A stretch of 64,000 nt of DNA from an uncultured Propionimicrobium sp. (lineage in GTDB: Bacteria; Actinomycetota; Actinomycetes; Propionibacteriales; Propionibacteriaceae), in the NCBI GenBank assembly GCA_946221385.1, contig CAMIGX010000008.1:30782-94781 (forward strand). The letters run 5' to 3'. Both the position numbers and the translations under genes were made by a program. The notes under the pieces were generated by a model. That model was not told the origin of the DNA, did not search any database, and saw only the letters and a list, made by a program, of their open reading frames with translations. Positions 25,527-35,233 of this stretch are shown in pieces (position 1 is the first letter of the stretch; each line of letters begins with the position of its first letter).

Positions 25527-26437
25527 CAGTGAATCGCCGACAGGTCAATCAATGACGGATCACCGCCGGCGATCGGCTCCCCGGAGCTGGGCAGCGTCAA
25601 GATTTCGTATCCGTCAGCAGTGACGACGATCGTCTGCTCGAACTGCGCGACGCGCGATTTGTCTTGCGTTACGACCGTCCAGCCGTCGTCCCACTGCTCG
25701 CTAGCAGCGCTGCCGATAGTCAGCATCGGCTCGACGGTGAAGGTCATTCCAGGACGGATGATGCCGGTCTGGAACATCGAGTCGTAATGCAGCACGATCA
25801 ACCCAGAGTGGAAGGCAGTGTGTACACCGTGGCCGGTGTACTCGCGCACTGATTCGTAGCCAAAACGGCTCGCATAGGCTTCGATGACTTTGCCGATGAC
25901 GTTGAACTGCCGGCCGGGCTTAACCGCTTTGATGCCCCGATAGGTCGCCTCGCGAGTGCGCTCACACAGCAATCGAGACTCTTCGTCGACCTCACCGACG
26001 AAGAAGGTCGCGCAATTGTCGCCATGCACACCGTCCTTGTAGGCGGTGACGTCAATGCTGATCAGGTCGCCGTCCACCAATTCGCGGGCGTCGGGGATGC
26101 CATGGCAAATGACCTCATTTACCGAGGTGCAAATCGATTTCGGGAAGCCCATGTAATCCAGCGACGAGGGATAGGCGCCATGATCACACATGAATTCGTG
26201 CGCGACCCGATCTAGCTGATCTGTGGTGACCCCAGGCCGAATTTCTGCCGCCGCGACGAGGATGGCGTCGGCGGCGATGCGGCCAGCTTCGCGCATCTTT
26301 TCGATGATCTGAGGCGGCATGATGTCTGGTCCGTCATATATCTCGCGGCCGTCAACGCCCACATATGGTGGCCGTCCGATGTGTGCGGGCACCGACAATT
26401 TAGGGCTGACGGGATGGGCAACGACGCTTGCACTCAC
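25526..26437 (-). CDS. map: Methionine aminopeptidase, type I
   Basis: A 303-residue M24A metallopeptidase removing initiator methionine. It shows GDLISIDVTAYKDGVHGDNCATF (two metal Asp), GHGVHTAFHSG (His), TFTVEPMLTIG (Glu) and AQFEQTIVV (Glu). The about 40 residues before the catalytic domain are typical of actinobacterial MapA-like forms and lack a zinc finger. The GTG start has TAGACT 6 nt upstream. Confidence 0.94.
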   Translation of the reverse strand: MSASVVAHPVSPKLSVPAHIGRPPYVGVDGREIYDGPDIMPPQIIEKMREAGRIAADAILVAAAEIRPGVTTDQLDRVAHEFMCDHGAYPSSLDYMGFPKSICTSVNEVICHGIPDARELVDGDLISIDVTAYKDGVHGDNCATFFVGEVDEESRLLCERTREATYRGIKAVKPGRQFNVIGKVIEAYASRFGYESVREYTGHGVHTAFHSGLIVLHYDSMFQTGIIRPGMTFTVEPMLTIGSAASEQWDDGWTVVTQDKSRVAQFEQTIVVTADGYEILTLPSSGEPIAGGDPSLIDLSAIH

Positions 26438-26443
26438 CTGTCT

Positions 26444-26449
26444 AGTCTA
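26444..26449 (-). promoter_or_regulatory. -10 element of map, leaderless
   Basis: TAGACT on the minus strand is 6 nt before the GTG at 26437. Confidence 0.6.
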
Positions 26450-26488
26450 CGCTGCACCCGCCCAGTGCCCTGAGCGTGGCTGGGTAGC

Positions 26489-27376
26489 TCATTCCACGCG
26501 CAAGCTTGACAGCGCTTTATCGTGCAATTGTTGGCGTCGGGTGTCACCGATCGTGATCGACGACACCCAGATGCCGAAACGGTTCGGGTCGCCAATATCC
26601 ACGACGACGATGTCGACGACGTCACCTTCAATCTCTGGCATCCGAGAAGACTTGATGTGAATGTCAGCCCGCAAGCGCCAGGCAGAATGGCCGCTGACGG
26701 TGTACGGCTCGTCAAGCAAATCGACGCGCTTGGTGAAATATTCGTAATAGCCCGAAGATGCGAAACACTCCATCGTTTGGTGTGCCGAGGTGCGCAGATC
26801 GGTGAAGCCGTCAACGGTGTTCAGCTGACCGACCCCGACATTGCTGACCCAGCCAGGCCGAACCGAATCCATCTGGGTGTTCAAATCCGAAATCCATTGC
26901 AAATGCATCGAATCGCTGCGCCAACCGGGCACTCGTTCAAAGGACAGCCCGCCGCCACGCATTCGTCCGTCACTGAGTTGACGGGTACGAGAGCGGTCGG
27001 TGGTACGCGGACAGTCGACCAATTCCCCAATCGTCGGCGGTGCTGACGGTGGACTGGTCTCTTCCCAACCCTTGACCGTGGGGCTGGCCGAATTAGTGTC
27101 TGGATCTACCGGCTTGATCGGGCCTGGTCCGCCACGGCCGCCACCGAGCAGCAGCGCCAAGATGATTGCGACGGCGACGATGAGCGCGACTCCGACGATG
27201 ACCGAGGTCCACAGTCCGCTGCGGCTCTCAGCGCCTCGTCGTCTGCGTTGATGCGAAGAGTTGGTTGGCGGGGGACGGTTCGGATCGGGGCTGGTGTCCT
27301 GCGACCAGGTATTCCCGTCCCAATGGCGATAGCCGCCGCTCCCTGCGGGGTCGGGATACCAGCCTGCGGTCGCCAT
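26489..27376 (-). CDS. DUF2510-domain membrane protein with extracellular domain
   Basis: 295 residues. It opens with MATAGWYPDPAGSGGYRHWDG, the DUF2510 signature of actinobacterial membrane proteins, on the cytosolic side. A basic stretch and one membrane helix (about 58-80) follow, then a Pro/Thr linker and an extracellular domain of about 190 residues with two cysteines. The domain is not recognised. TATGCT stands 7 nt before the ATG at 27376, which supports this start over the longer open frame. Confidence 0.8.
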   Translation of the reverse strand: MATAGWYPDPAGSGGYRHWDGNTWSQDTSPDPNRPPPTNSSHQRRRRGAESRSGLWTSVIVGVALIVAVAIILALLLGGGRGGPGPIKPVDPDTNSASPTVKGWEETSPPSAPPTIGELVDCPRTTDRSRTRQLSDGRMRGGGLSFERVPGWRSDSMHLQWISDLNTQMDSVRPGWVSNVGVGQLNTVDGFTDLRTSAHQTMECFASSGYYEYFTKRVDLLDEPYTVSGHSAWRLRADIHIKSSRMPEIEGDVVDIVVVDIGDPNRFGIWVSSITIGDTRRQQLHDKALSSLRVE

Positions 27377-27383
27377 AAGAGCA

Positions 27384-27389
27384 AGCATA
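27384..27389 (-). promoter_or_regulatory. -10 element of the DUF2510 gene, leaderless
   Basis: TATGCT on the minus strand is 7 nt before the ATG at 27376. Confidence 0.55.
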
Positions 27390-27524
27390 AGCAAGCCAGC
27401 CGAATGCCTGCCCGCTACGTCCGAAGTGAGCCGCTCGGATCGAGCCCTCAGCTTTCGAATGTGCCCGACGCGCAGCTTTGGGCGGGCTGACATGGTGGCT
27501 GACGAATCGGGCAAACTGATCGTC

Positions 27525-28859
27525 ATGGATCGGCAAAGCGAATATGTGCTGCGCGAAATCGAAGAGCGCCAGGTGAAATTTCTGCGACTGTGGTTCGCCG
27601 ACGTACTCGGATCACTGAAATCGGTAGCTATTTCGCCAGCTGATCTGGAAGCCGCGCTGAGCGAAGGCATCGGCTTCGACGGCTCAGCCATCGAGGGCTA
27701 CACCCGCGTCTTCGAATCCGACATGATCGCCAGGCCAGATCCGTCGACCTTTCAAGTCTTGCCGTGGCGCACCGAAAATGTCATCGCTCGCATGTTCTGC
27801 GACATCTCGCTGCCTGACGGATCACCTGCGATGGCAGACCCCAGGCAGGTCTTGAAACGGGCCCTGAACCGGGCGGCTGACTTGGGATTCACCTGCTATG
27901 TGCATCCCGAAATCGAATTCTTTCTCTTCAAGACCCCGATCGAGCCGGATCGCTCGCCCTCGCCGCTGGACGAAGGCAGCTATTTCGATCACACCACGAT
28001 GGGTGTCGGCTCGGCGCTGCGCAGCGACGTCATCACGATGCTGGAACAGATGGGCATCCCCGTCGAATTCAGCCACCACGAATCCGCGCCCGGCCAGCAT
28101 GAGATCGATCTGCGCTCAGCTGACGCATTGACCATGGCTGATGACATCGTCACGACCCGGATCGTGCTGAAAGAGGTCGCCGTCCGACATGGTGTGCATG
28201 CGACCTTCATGCCCAAACCGCTGGCCGATCATCCAGGCTCAGGAATGCACACGCATATCTCGCTTTTCGAAGGCGACCGCAACGTCTTCTATGACGCCAC
28301 CGACGAGGTTCGATTGTCTAAGATCGGTCGGCATTTCGTCGCCGGGCTGCTTGACCATGCCCGAGAAATCACTGCGATCACCAACCAGTGGGTCAATTCC
28401 TACAAGCGGCTGACCTGGGGTGGGGAGGCGCCCAGCTTCGTTTGCTGGGGACGCAACAATCGCTCCGCGTTGGTGCGCGTGCCGCTGTTCAAGCCGGACA
28501 AGGCGTCCAGTGCACGCATCGAATATCGCGCCATCGACCCCGCTTGCAATCCCTACCTGGCTTTCGCGGTCTTGTTGAACGCTGGTCTGGACGGTATTCA
28601 GCGCGAATTGCCGCTCGGCCCCGAAGCTGAAGACGAAGCCTGGACGTTGACTGCCCGTGAACGCTCCGCGCTGGGCATGGCGCCCCTGCCACGCAATCTC
28701 GAAGACGCCATCGAGATCATGGAAGATTCTGAACTGGTCGCGGCCACCCTCGGCGAGCATCTATTTGACTACTTCTTGCGTAACAAGCGGCACGAATTTG
28801 ATCTCTACCGTCAGCAGGTCACGCCATTTGAGTTACGTAGCATGCTGTCGCGGCTGTGA
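27525..28859 (+). CDS. glnA2: Glutamine synthetase, GlnA2 type (no adenylylation site)
   Basis: 444 residues, very like mycobacterial GlnA2: RQSEYVLREIEERQVKFLRLWF at the N-terminus, EGIGFDGSAIEG, YVHPEIEFFLF (metal Glu) and GSGMHTHISLF (ATP/ammonia site). Where type I-beta enzymes have a KDLYELPPEE loop, this has RELPLGPEAEDEAW, so GlnE should not modify it. ATG 27525 matches the family; 27492 is an upstream alternative. CAAACT 7 nt before it could be a -10. Confidence 0.92.
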   Translation: MDRQSEYVLREIEERQVKFLRLWFADVLGSLKSVAISPADLEAALSEGIGFDGSAIEGYTRVFESDMIARPDPSTFQVLPWRTENVIARMFCDISLPDGSPAMADPRQVLKRALNRAADLGFTCYVHPEIEFFLFKTPIEPDRSPSPLDEGSYFDHTTMGVGSALRSDVITMLEQMGIPVEFSHHESAPGQHEIDLRSADALTMADDIVTTRIVLKEVAVRHGVHATFMPKPLADHPGSGMHTHISLFEGDRNVFYDATDEVRLSKIGRHFVAGLLDHAREITAITNQWVNSYKRLTWGGEAPSFVCWGRNNRSALVRVPLFKPDKASSARIEYRAIDPACNPYLAFAVLLNAGLDGIQRELPLGPEAEDEAWTLTARERSALGMAPLPRNLEDAIEIMEDSELVAATLGEHLFDYFLRNKRHEFDLYRQQVTPFELRSMLSRL

Positions 28860-28877
28860 CGCGCGGCTGGCAGAGGA

Positions 28878-29627
28878 TCAGCGCGTCAGGTCAATGACCG
28901 GCAGCAGATCGGCGATCTCGACGGCATGCGCACCAGACACGCTCAGTTCGCCGGCTGCATAGGCGTCATCCCAGTTCGAGGTGCCGGTAGCCATGGTCAA
29001 GAAGATCCGCGGATTCATTTCGACGACATTGGGCGGCGTGCCCCGAGTATGCACTGACGCATCACCCAATGCGCCTAGCTGCACGGCGGTCAGCGGCGGC
29101 ACCCGCAATTCGATTGACCTGCCGGGTTGACGCTCGGCCAGTACCGCGGCCAAGGAGCGCACTGCTTCAGCGACCACCGCTTGGGTGGGCGTGCCAGTGA
29201 TTTGATAGGCCAGGCCGGCCAGCACGATGCAGTGCGCGCGTAGGTAATCGACTAGCCGCACCGGCCCGAAGGTCGAATTGACGGTATTCGGCAGATCCGG
29301 GCTGGTCAACGTCGAGGCGATTTCATCTAACAAAAGCTGCAGTTGACGTTCTAAGGACGCGCACGTGCTGTTGGCGGCTAGGGAATCGGACTGCTCGCGT
29401 TGTCCCGGGTAATTCATCGCACGGGCGCGCAGGTGTTCGTCAAGGGATTGCGGAACGCTGGGGGTAGGGCTAGCTAGCGTCTCGACGGTGCCGACAGCCA
29501 GCGAGGTCAGATGACCCAGGTGTGTCAGGGAATCCTTGCTCGCGGTGGCGAGTGCAGACAGCTGGCCCAAAAAGGCGTCACCGACCCGGTGATTGGCCAC
29601 ATTTGAGCGTGCTGTCAAAATTGTCAC
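28878..29627 (-). CDS. Sterol-carrier-type (SCP-3) / maleylpyruvate isomerase-like protein
   Basis: 249 residues. An N-terminal helical region of about 130 residues resembles the DinB/mycothiol-dependent isomerase fold (FGPVRLVDYLRAHCIVLAGLAYQI). The C-terminal region (GRSIELRVPPLTAVQLG to ADLLPVIDLTR) matches the bacterial sterol-carrier domain found near glnA2/glnE in many Actinobacteria. No substrate is known. GTG at 29627 has TACTTT 6 nt upstream. Convergent with glnA2 and divergent from glnE. Confidence 0.8.
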   Translation of the reverse strand: MTILTARSNVANHRVGDAFLGQLSALATASKDSLTHLGHLTSLAVGTVETLASPTPSVPQSLDEHLRARAMNYPGQREQSDSLAANSTCASLERQLQLLLDEIASTLTSPDLPNTVNSTFGPVRLVDYLRAHCIVLAGLAYQITGTPTQAVVAEAVRSLAAVLAERQPGRSIELRVPPLTAVQLGALGDASVHTRGTPPNVVEMNPRIFLTMATGTSNWDDAYAAGELSVSGAHAVEIADLLPVIDLTR

Positions 29628-29633
29628 CCCGCA

Positions 29634-29639
29634 AAAGTA
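29634..29639 (-). promoter_or_regulatory. -10 element of the SCP-type gene, leaderless
   Basis: TACTTT on the minus strand is 6 nt before the GTG at 29627. Confidence 0.55.
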
Positions 29640-29810
29640 GTCACCGGGATTGGCCGGTGAATATCAGCAAGGTTAACGTCTGAATAACTCGATGCCGAGT
29701 TACGCAGACCTTAGGATGCGGCGCGCGGCCAGACGATCTTCGTCCGCGCAGCCTAATTTGCGGCCCTATGCGTCGGCGTTTCGGCTAGTCAAAGCGATTT
29801 GGAGGTGGAA

Positions 29811-32774
29811 ATGCGGCAGCGGGCTTGGTCATCTGGCGAGCTGGCGCGGCTCGGCTTTTCCGCCAACGCCCAGGCGATGAGTCGACTGACGAAAATATTT
29901 GCCGCCTGTGCAAATGATGAGCTCTTTGATGAGCTGCTCAGCCAGCTATCGGGTGCTGCGGAGCCCGATCAAGCCTTGAGCGGCTTGGTCGAGCTTGTCG
30001 AGCAAGACCCTGCGGTGCTGGTCGATTTCGATTCGTCGGCGCGGTCGGGCTTGATCAAAGTGCTGGGCGGTTCGCTTGGCCTTCAGCGGCACATTCGGGC
30101 TCATCTGGACGCGGCGCGCGCCTGCCAGCACACAGATCGGGCATCGGCGCAGGTGATCCGTCAACGGATCGCCGATGCGGTGGGCGTGCCGGCGCAAAGT
30201 CTTGGCTTGATTGTCGCCGAAGATCCGAAGGCAGCCGACCGGCTGCGACTAGCCAACAAATGGGAGTTGACGCGCATTGCCGCCCGTGACCTCAACGCGG
30301 CCGACCCGACCGAGATCCTGGCAGATATTGCCGCTGAGCTTTCTGATCTGGCAGACGCGGTACTGGCCGGCGCTTTGGCCGTCGCCAGGGCTGAAGTTGA
30401 TGACCATCAAGTGACGAGGCTCGCCGTCATCGGCTTGGGAAAAGCGGGCGCACAAGAACTCAACTATCTGTCAGATGTCGACGTACTTTTCGTCGCCGAG
30501 CCTGCTGAGCATGCCGATCCGCAACGCTCGATGACGGTCGCGACGAAACTAGCGGCGGCGTTGACGCGGATTTGCTCTGCGCACAGTCCAGCCGGCAGCA
30601 TCTGGACCTTGGACGCCGGACTTCGCCCCGAAGGCAATGCAGGACCATTAGTGCGGACATTGGCCGGGCATCGCAGCTATTACGAAAAATGGGCGAAAAA
30701 CTGGGAATTTCAGGCAATGCTGAAAGCCCGTCCAATGGCTGGTGATATCGAACTCGGTGAACAATTTTGTGAATTAGTCGCCGAAGGCGTTTGGTCGGTC
30801 GGCGCGCAATCTCAATTCATTCCTGAAATTCAGGCGATGCGTCGACGGGTCATTGAAAATATTCCGCGCGCCGAACGCGATCGAGAAATTAAGCTCGGGC
30901 CTGGCGGGTTGCGCGATATTGAATTTTCGGTGCAATTGCTGCAATTGGTGCACGGTCGCACCGACGAAAACCTGCGGCAACGCGCGACGTTGCCGGCGCT
31001 ACAAGCCCTAGTCGACGGGAGCTATATCGGACGCGAAACTGGCGCGACTTTGGCGCAGGCCTACCGTCTAGAGCGCTGCCTGGAACATCGTGAACAACTG
31101 TGGCGGCTCAAGAGAACCCATTTACTGCCTAAGGAACCAGACGAGTTGCGTCGGCTAGCTCGCCAGCTGGGCAGCAATGATCCACAGGCCTTGGACGAAA
31201 TTTGGCGGGAAACCAAGCGCACGGTGCGCCGGCTGCAGCAACGGATTTTCTATTCTCCGCTGCTGGCCACCGTCGCGAAATTGCCCGAGGAGCAAGTGCA
31301 GCTCAGCCAGGCAGCGGTTGCAGACCGGATGCGTGCGCTGGGCTTTCAAGATCCGGCGGCGGCGCTGCGTCATATCGCGGCACTGACTGGTGGGGTCACC
31401 AGGAGAGCGGCGATTCAGCGGCAACTGATGCCGGCGATGCTGGAATGGCTCAGCCAGGGCCCGAATCCAGATCTAGGCATGCTCAGCTTTCGGCAGCTTT
31501 CCGACGAATTGGGCGAGTCGAGTTGGTATCTGCGCACGCTGCGAGACGAAGGCGCCGCAGCCGAGCGGCTAGCTCGCGGACTTAGTTCGAGCCGCTATCT
31601 ACCTGAGCTATTGCGGCGGTCCCCGTCATCAGTGCAGTTTTTGACTGACCGCGAACAGCTACAGCCCCGATCAGTCGACGAATTGGTCGATTCGATGCGG
31701 CAGGCCGTCACCCGCCATGATGGCCCAGCCGAGCAAAGCGCCGCAGTGCAGGCGCTGCGCAGACGGGAACTATTCCGCCTAGCTGCCGGCGATCTGCTGG
31801 GCGAGCTCGGCTTAGCTGAGGTCGGCGCGGCATTGAGCCAGTTGACGACCGCGACCGTCGAAGCTGCCTTGAGGATGGCGCGGCGGGCCGAACGTCAAGA
31901 ACATCCCGAGCTCGACATTGACCAGATCCCGATAGCTGTCATCGCGATGGGCAGTTGGGGTGGCCAAGAGATGAGCTATGGCTCTGATGCGGATGCCCTA
32001 TTTGTGGTCGCTGACGATATTTCTGCTGAACAATTGGCTGCCGCAAACAGAATCGCTGGCAACGTCGCTAATCTGGTGCGCGATTTTGGGCCAGCGCCAG
32101 CATTGACCATTGACGCCGGTTTGCGTCCAGAGGGTCGAAATGGTCCACTGGCGCGGACGCTATCCAGTTATCGGACTTATTATTCGACCTGGGCGCAGAC
32201 ATGGGAACGTCAAGCTTTGTTGCGGGCTAGTTTCGGCGCGGGCGACGCGCAATTAGCTGAGCAATTCTTGAGCGAAATAGCTGAAATTCGTTGGCCCAGA
32301 ACAGGCATCAACCAGCAGCAAATCACAGAAATTCATAAGATGAAATCCCGAGTCGAAAAAGAACGGGCTGGCGCGACCGCAGACCGGGACGTCAAACTCG
32401 GCCCCGGCGGGCTGGCTGACGTCGAATGGACGGTGCAGTCATTGCAATTGCAGCACGCTGGCGACAACGCCCAGCTGCGGGTCACTGGCACCATGCCCGC
32501 CTTGGCCGCAGCTGAAGCGGCCGACTTGATCGAGTCGTCAGATGCAGCGGCGTTGCGCGAAGCTTGGCAGCTGGCATCCGAAATTCGCAATAAGTCGATG
32601 ATCGTGCGGAATAAGGCCACCGATCTATTGCCGGTCGATCCTCGCGAAACCGCCGCTATAGCGCGGCTGCTCGGTCACGAAGATGCTTCCTCAGCGCAGC
32701 TATTGGAACGTCATCAGCGAGCCCGGCGGCATGCTGTCAAGGTCGTAGACAAGATCTTTTGGGGGCGAACATGA
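29811..32774 (+). CDS. glnE: Bifunctional glutamine synthetase adenylyltransferase/deadenylylase
   Basis: 987 residues with two nucleotidyltransferase modules. The N-terminal one carries NYLSDVDVLFV and the C-terminal one YGSDADALFVV; both keep the paired aspartates for metal binding. In the family the N-terminal half removes AMP and the C-terminal half adds it to the tyrosine of GlnA1 under PII control. It lies between glnA2 and glnA1. GGAGGT sits 6 nt before ATG 29811; a TTG at 29799 is unlikely. Confidence 0.95.
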   Translation: MRQRAWSSGELARLGFSANAQAMSRLTKIFAACANDELFDELLSQLSGAAEPDQALSGLVELVEQDPAVLVDFDSSARSGLIKVLGGSLGLQRHIRAHLDAARACQHTDRASAQVIRQRIADAVGVPAQSLGLIVAEDPKAADRLRLANKWELTRIAARDLNAADPTEILADIAAELSDLADAVLAGALAVARAEVDDHQVTRLAVIGLGKAGAQELNYLSDVDVLFVAEPAEHADPQRSMTVATKLAAALTRICSAHSPAGSIWTLDAGLRPEGNAGPLVRTLAGHRSYYEKWAKNWEFQAMLKARPMAGDIELGEQFCELVAEGVWSVGAQSQFIPEIQAMRRRVIENIPRAERDREIKLGPGGLRDIEFSVQLLQLVHGRTDENLRQRATLPALQALVDGSYIGRETGATLAQAYRLERCLEHREQLWRLKRTHLLPKEPDELRRLARQLGSNDPQALDEIWRETKRTVRRLQQRIFYSPLLATVAKLPEEQVQLSQAAVADRMRALGFQDPAAALRHIAALTGGVTRRAAIQRQLMPAMLEWLSQGPNPDLGMLSFRQLSDELGESSWYLRTLRDEGAAAERLARGLSSSRYLPELLRRSPSSVQFLTDREQLQPRSVDELVDSMRQAVTRHDGPAEQSAAVQALRRRELFRLAAGDLLGELGLAEVGAALSQLTTATVEAALRMARRAERQEHPELDIDQIPIAVIAMGSWGGQEMSYGSDADALFVVADDISAEQLAAANRIAGNVANLVRDFGPAPALTIDAGLRPEGRNGPLARTLSSYRTYYSTWAQTWERQALLRASFGAGDAQLAEQFLSEIAEIRWPRTGINQQQITEIHKMKSRVEKERAGATADRDVKLGPGGLADVEWTVQSLQLQHAGDNAQLRVTGTMPALAAAEAADLIESSDAAALREAWQLASEIRNKSMIVRNKATDLLPVDPRETAAIARLLGHEDASSAQLLERHQRARRHAVKVVDKIFWGRT

Positions 32775-33535
32775 GTGAGCCGTCGAATCTCGACCGCAGG
32801 GTAGTCATCTTTGGTGGCGGCAGCGATATCGGATTGGCGATCCTCGCCGAGCTAGCTCGAAGCTACCCGGTGCGGGCGACTTTGGCGATGCGTCCAGATC
32901 CGACGAAGCGAGCTGCTGCGCTCGAGGCGGCCCGACTGGCTGGCGTAGCCGCGGACATCGTCGATTTCGATGCCACCGATTTCGCCTCGCATCCCGAGCT
33001 GATCGCTGAGCTATTTGAAGATCCAGTGGATGTCGCGATCCTGGCTTTCGGCCAGCTCGCCGACGCGACCGTCTGGCAGGAGCAGGCCACGTTGGTCGAC
33101 TTGGTGCAGACGAATTTGACCGGAGCGTTGAGTGTCGGCTCGCTGGTGGCGGCGCGGATGCGGCAGCAGGGCAGCGGGCGGTTGATCGTCTTGTCGTCGA
33201 TGGCTGGCGAGAAAGTCCGGCCGAGCAATTTCCCTTATGGCATCACCAAGGCAGGCATGGACGAATTCTTCAGCCAGTTGGCTGACGTCGTAGGCCCGCA
33301 GGTGCACGTCTTGATAGTGCGACCAGGCAAGGTGCGCACCAAGATGCTCAACGACGCTGCCAGCCAAGCTCGACAGTCAGATCTGTTGACCGTCAGCCCC
33401 CAGCAGGTGGCAAGACAGGTCGTCAACGCTTTGAACGCGGGCAAGCAGATGATCCGGGTGCCATGGATCTTTGGGCCGCTGGTGACCTGCTATCGGCACT
33501 TGCCCAGCGTGATTCGTCGGCGGTTGAATTTCTAA
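32771..33535 (+). CDS. DprE2-like short-chain dehydrogenase/reductase
   Basis: A 254-residue SDR overlapping glnE by 4 nt (ATGA). It has GGGSDIGLAI for the cofactor and the catalytic LSSMAG plus Y-GITK. Blocks such as DFDATDFASHPELI, DVAILAFGQL, GRLIVLSSMAGEKVRPSNFPYG, VRPGKVRTKM and the C-terminal HLPSVIRRRL correspond closely to mycobacterial DprE2, which reduces the 2-keto sugar to decaprenylphospho-arabinose. No dprE1 partner is in the window, so the substrate is open. Confidence 0.75.
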   Translation: MSEPSNLDRRVVIFGGGSDIGLAILAELARSYPVRATLAMRPDPTKRAAALEAARLAGVAADIVDFDATDFASHPELIAELFEDPVDVAILAFGQLADATVWQEQATLVDLVQTNLTGALSVGSLVAARMRQQGSGRLIVLSSMAGEKVRPSNFPYGITKAGMDEFFSQLADVVGPQVHVLIVRPGKVRTKMLNDAASQARQSDLLTVSPQQVARQVVNALNAGKQMIRVPWIFGPLVTCYRHLPSVIRRRLNF

Positions 33536-33543
33536 CGAAGGCG

Positions 33544-33581
33544 GATTTGCCGTCCACAATGCCCCAAGGTGGACGGCAATC
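33544..33581. terminator. Bidirectional terminator hairpin between the SDR gene and glnA1
   Basis: GATTTGCCGTCCAC at 33544-33557 pairs with GTGGACGGCAATC at 33569-33581 (13 bp with one bulged T) around an 11-nt loop between convergent genes. Confidence 0.8.
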
Positions 33582-33589
33582 CAGCTAGC

Positions 33590-35011
33590 TCAGATCTGGT
33601 AGTAGAGGTCGAATTCATAGGGATGCGGACGTTGCCGGATGGCGTCCACATCAGCGCGCTTGAGTTCGATCCAGGTGTCGATCAGATCGTCAGTGAAGAC
33701 GTCACCGGCGCTCAAGAACTCCCGATCATCTTCTAGCGCGTCCAAGACGTCGCTGAGCGAGCCGGGCACTTGGGCGACCTGAGCATGTTCTTCGGGCGGC
33801 AGCTCGTAGAGATCCTTGTCGATCGGTTCGGGCGGCTCGGTGCGATTTTGGATGCCGTCCAGGCCAGCCATCAGCATCGCCGCGAACGCCAAATAGGGAT
33901 TGGATGACGGATCGGGACAGCGGAATTCGATGCGCTTGGCCTTCGGATTGGAACCGGTGATCGGGATACGGATGCAAGCTGAGCGATTCCGAGCTGAGTA
34001 GACCAGGTTGACCGGCGCTTCGAAACCCGGCACCAGGCGGTGATAGGAGTTCGTCGTCGGATTAGTGAAGGCCAACAAAGCTGGGGCGTGCGCCAGCAGA
34101 CCGCCGATATACCAGCGCGCGACGTCCGATAGCTGCGCGTAGCCGCCTTCGTCATAAAACAGCGGCTTTTGTTCGCGCCATAGCGACTGATGACAGTGCA
34201 TGCCCGAGCCATTATCGCCAAATACCGGTTTCGGCATGAAGGTGGCGCTCTTACCGGCTTGGAAAGCCGCATTCTTGACCAAATATTTGAATTTCATGAC
34301 GTTATCGGCGCTGGTCAGCAATTCGTCGAAACGCCAATTGATTTCAGCTTGACCGGCAGCGCCAACTTCGTGATGGGCGCGTTCGATGACTAATCCGGAT
34401 TGTTCGCAATAGCGGACGATATCGTCCCGCAGATCCCCATAGTGATCTGACGGTGAGACCGGGAAATAGCCGCCCTTTTGCTTGACCTTGTAGCCCAGAT
34501 TTCCGCGATCTTCGGTGCGGCCAGTATTCCAACCCGCAGATTCGGCGTCTACGGCGTAGAAAGAGCCGCTGCCGGTCGTCTCGTAGCGGACATCATCAAA
34601 TACATAAAACTCGGCTTCTGGAGCGAAAAAAGCAGTATCGGCGATGCCGGTGGTCTGCAAATAGCTCTCGGCTTTACGGGCAATATTGCGCGGATCGCGG
34701 CTATATGGCTCTTTGGTCAACGGATCGTGCACAAAGAAATTGACGATCAGCGTCCTAGCGCGGCGAAATGGGTCTAAATATGCTGACGCAGGATCAGGCA
34801 ACAGCGTCATATCAGATTCGTTGATTTTTTGGAATCCAGCGACCGATGAGCCGTCAAAAGCTAGCCCGTCTTCAAAAACCGCGTCAGTGAATTCATGGCT
34901 GGGAACCGTGAAGTGCTGCATGACGCCGGGCAGATCACAAAAGCGAACGTCGACATTCTCGATTTGATGATCGCGAATATAGGCGAGCAATTTCTCGGCA
35001 GATTCAAACAT
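33590..35011 (-). CDS. glnA: Glutamine synthetase type I, adenylylatable GlnA1
   Basis: 473 residues forming the usual dodecameric ammonia-assimilating enzyme. It shows GLAFDGSSVAGF, FFAPEAEFYVFD, GSGMHCHQSLW and NRSACIRIP. The modification loop DKDLYELPPEE is present with Tyr402, the target of GlnE, so activity should be set by nitrogen status. GAGGGAGC precedes ATG 35011; the frame stays open upstream without a better site. In Actinobacteria this is the essential isoenzyme. Confidence 0.96.
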   Translation of the reverse strand: MFESAEKLLAYIRDHQIENVDVRFCDLPGVMQHFTVPSHEFTDAVFEDGLAFDGSSVAGFQKINESDMTLLPDPASAYLDPFRRARTLIVNFFVHDPLTKEPYSRDPRNIARKAESYLQTTGIADTAFFAPEAEFYVFDDVRYETTGSGSFYAVDAESAGWNTGRTEDRGNLGYKVKQKGGYFPVSPSDHYGDLRDDIVRYCEQSGLVIERAHHEVGAAGQAEINWRFDELLTSADNVMKFKYLVKNAAFQAGKSATFMPKPVFGDNGSGMHCHQSLWREQKPLFYDEGGYAQLSDVARWYIGGLLAHAPALLAFTNPTTNSYHRLVPGFEAPVNLVYSARNRSACIRIPITGSNPKAKRIEFRCPDPSSNPYLAFAAMLMAGLDGIQNRTEPPEPIDKDLYELPPEEHAQVAQVPGSLSDVLDALEDDREFLSAGDVFTDDLIDTWIELKRADVDAIRQRPHPYEFDLYYQI

Positions 35012-35233
35012 CTCAGCTCCCTCAGGATCTACGTCTCGCCGGCGGCCGCCAGCAGCGTGCAACGGCTAAAGACGAAAATAGCGCAGCTCAGCTGTCGGCC
35101 GAGCGGATTGTTCATCACAGCGGCGCTGACCGGCTGGTGGCGCTGCGTCCTTGATAGGCTTTGACTGGCCCGCTGCGGCGCACGTTTGGCGCTCTGAAAG
35201 CGGGATTTGCTAGGCAATTTTCGGAGGTCTGCA

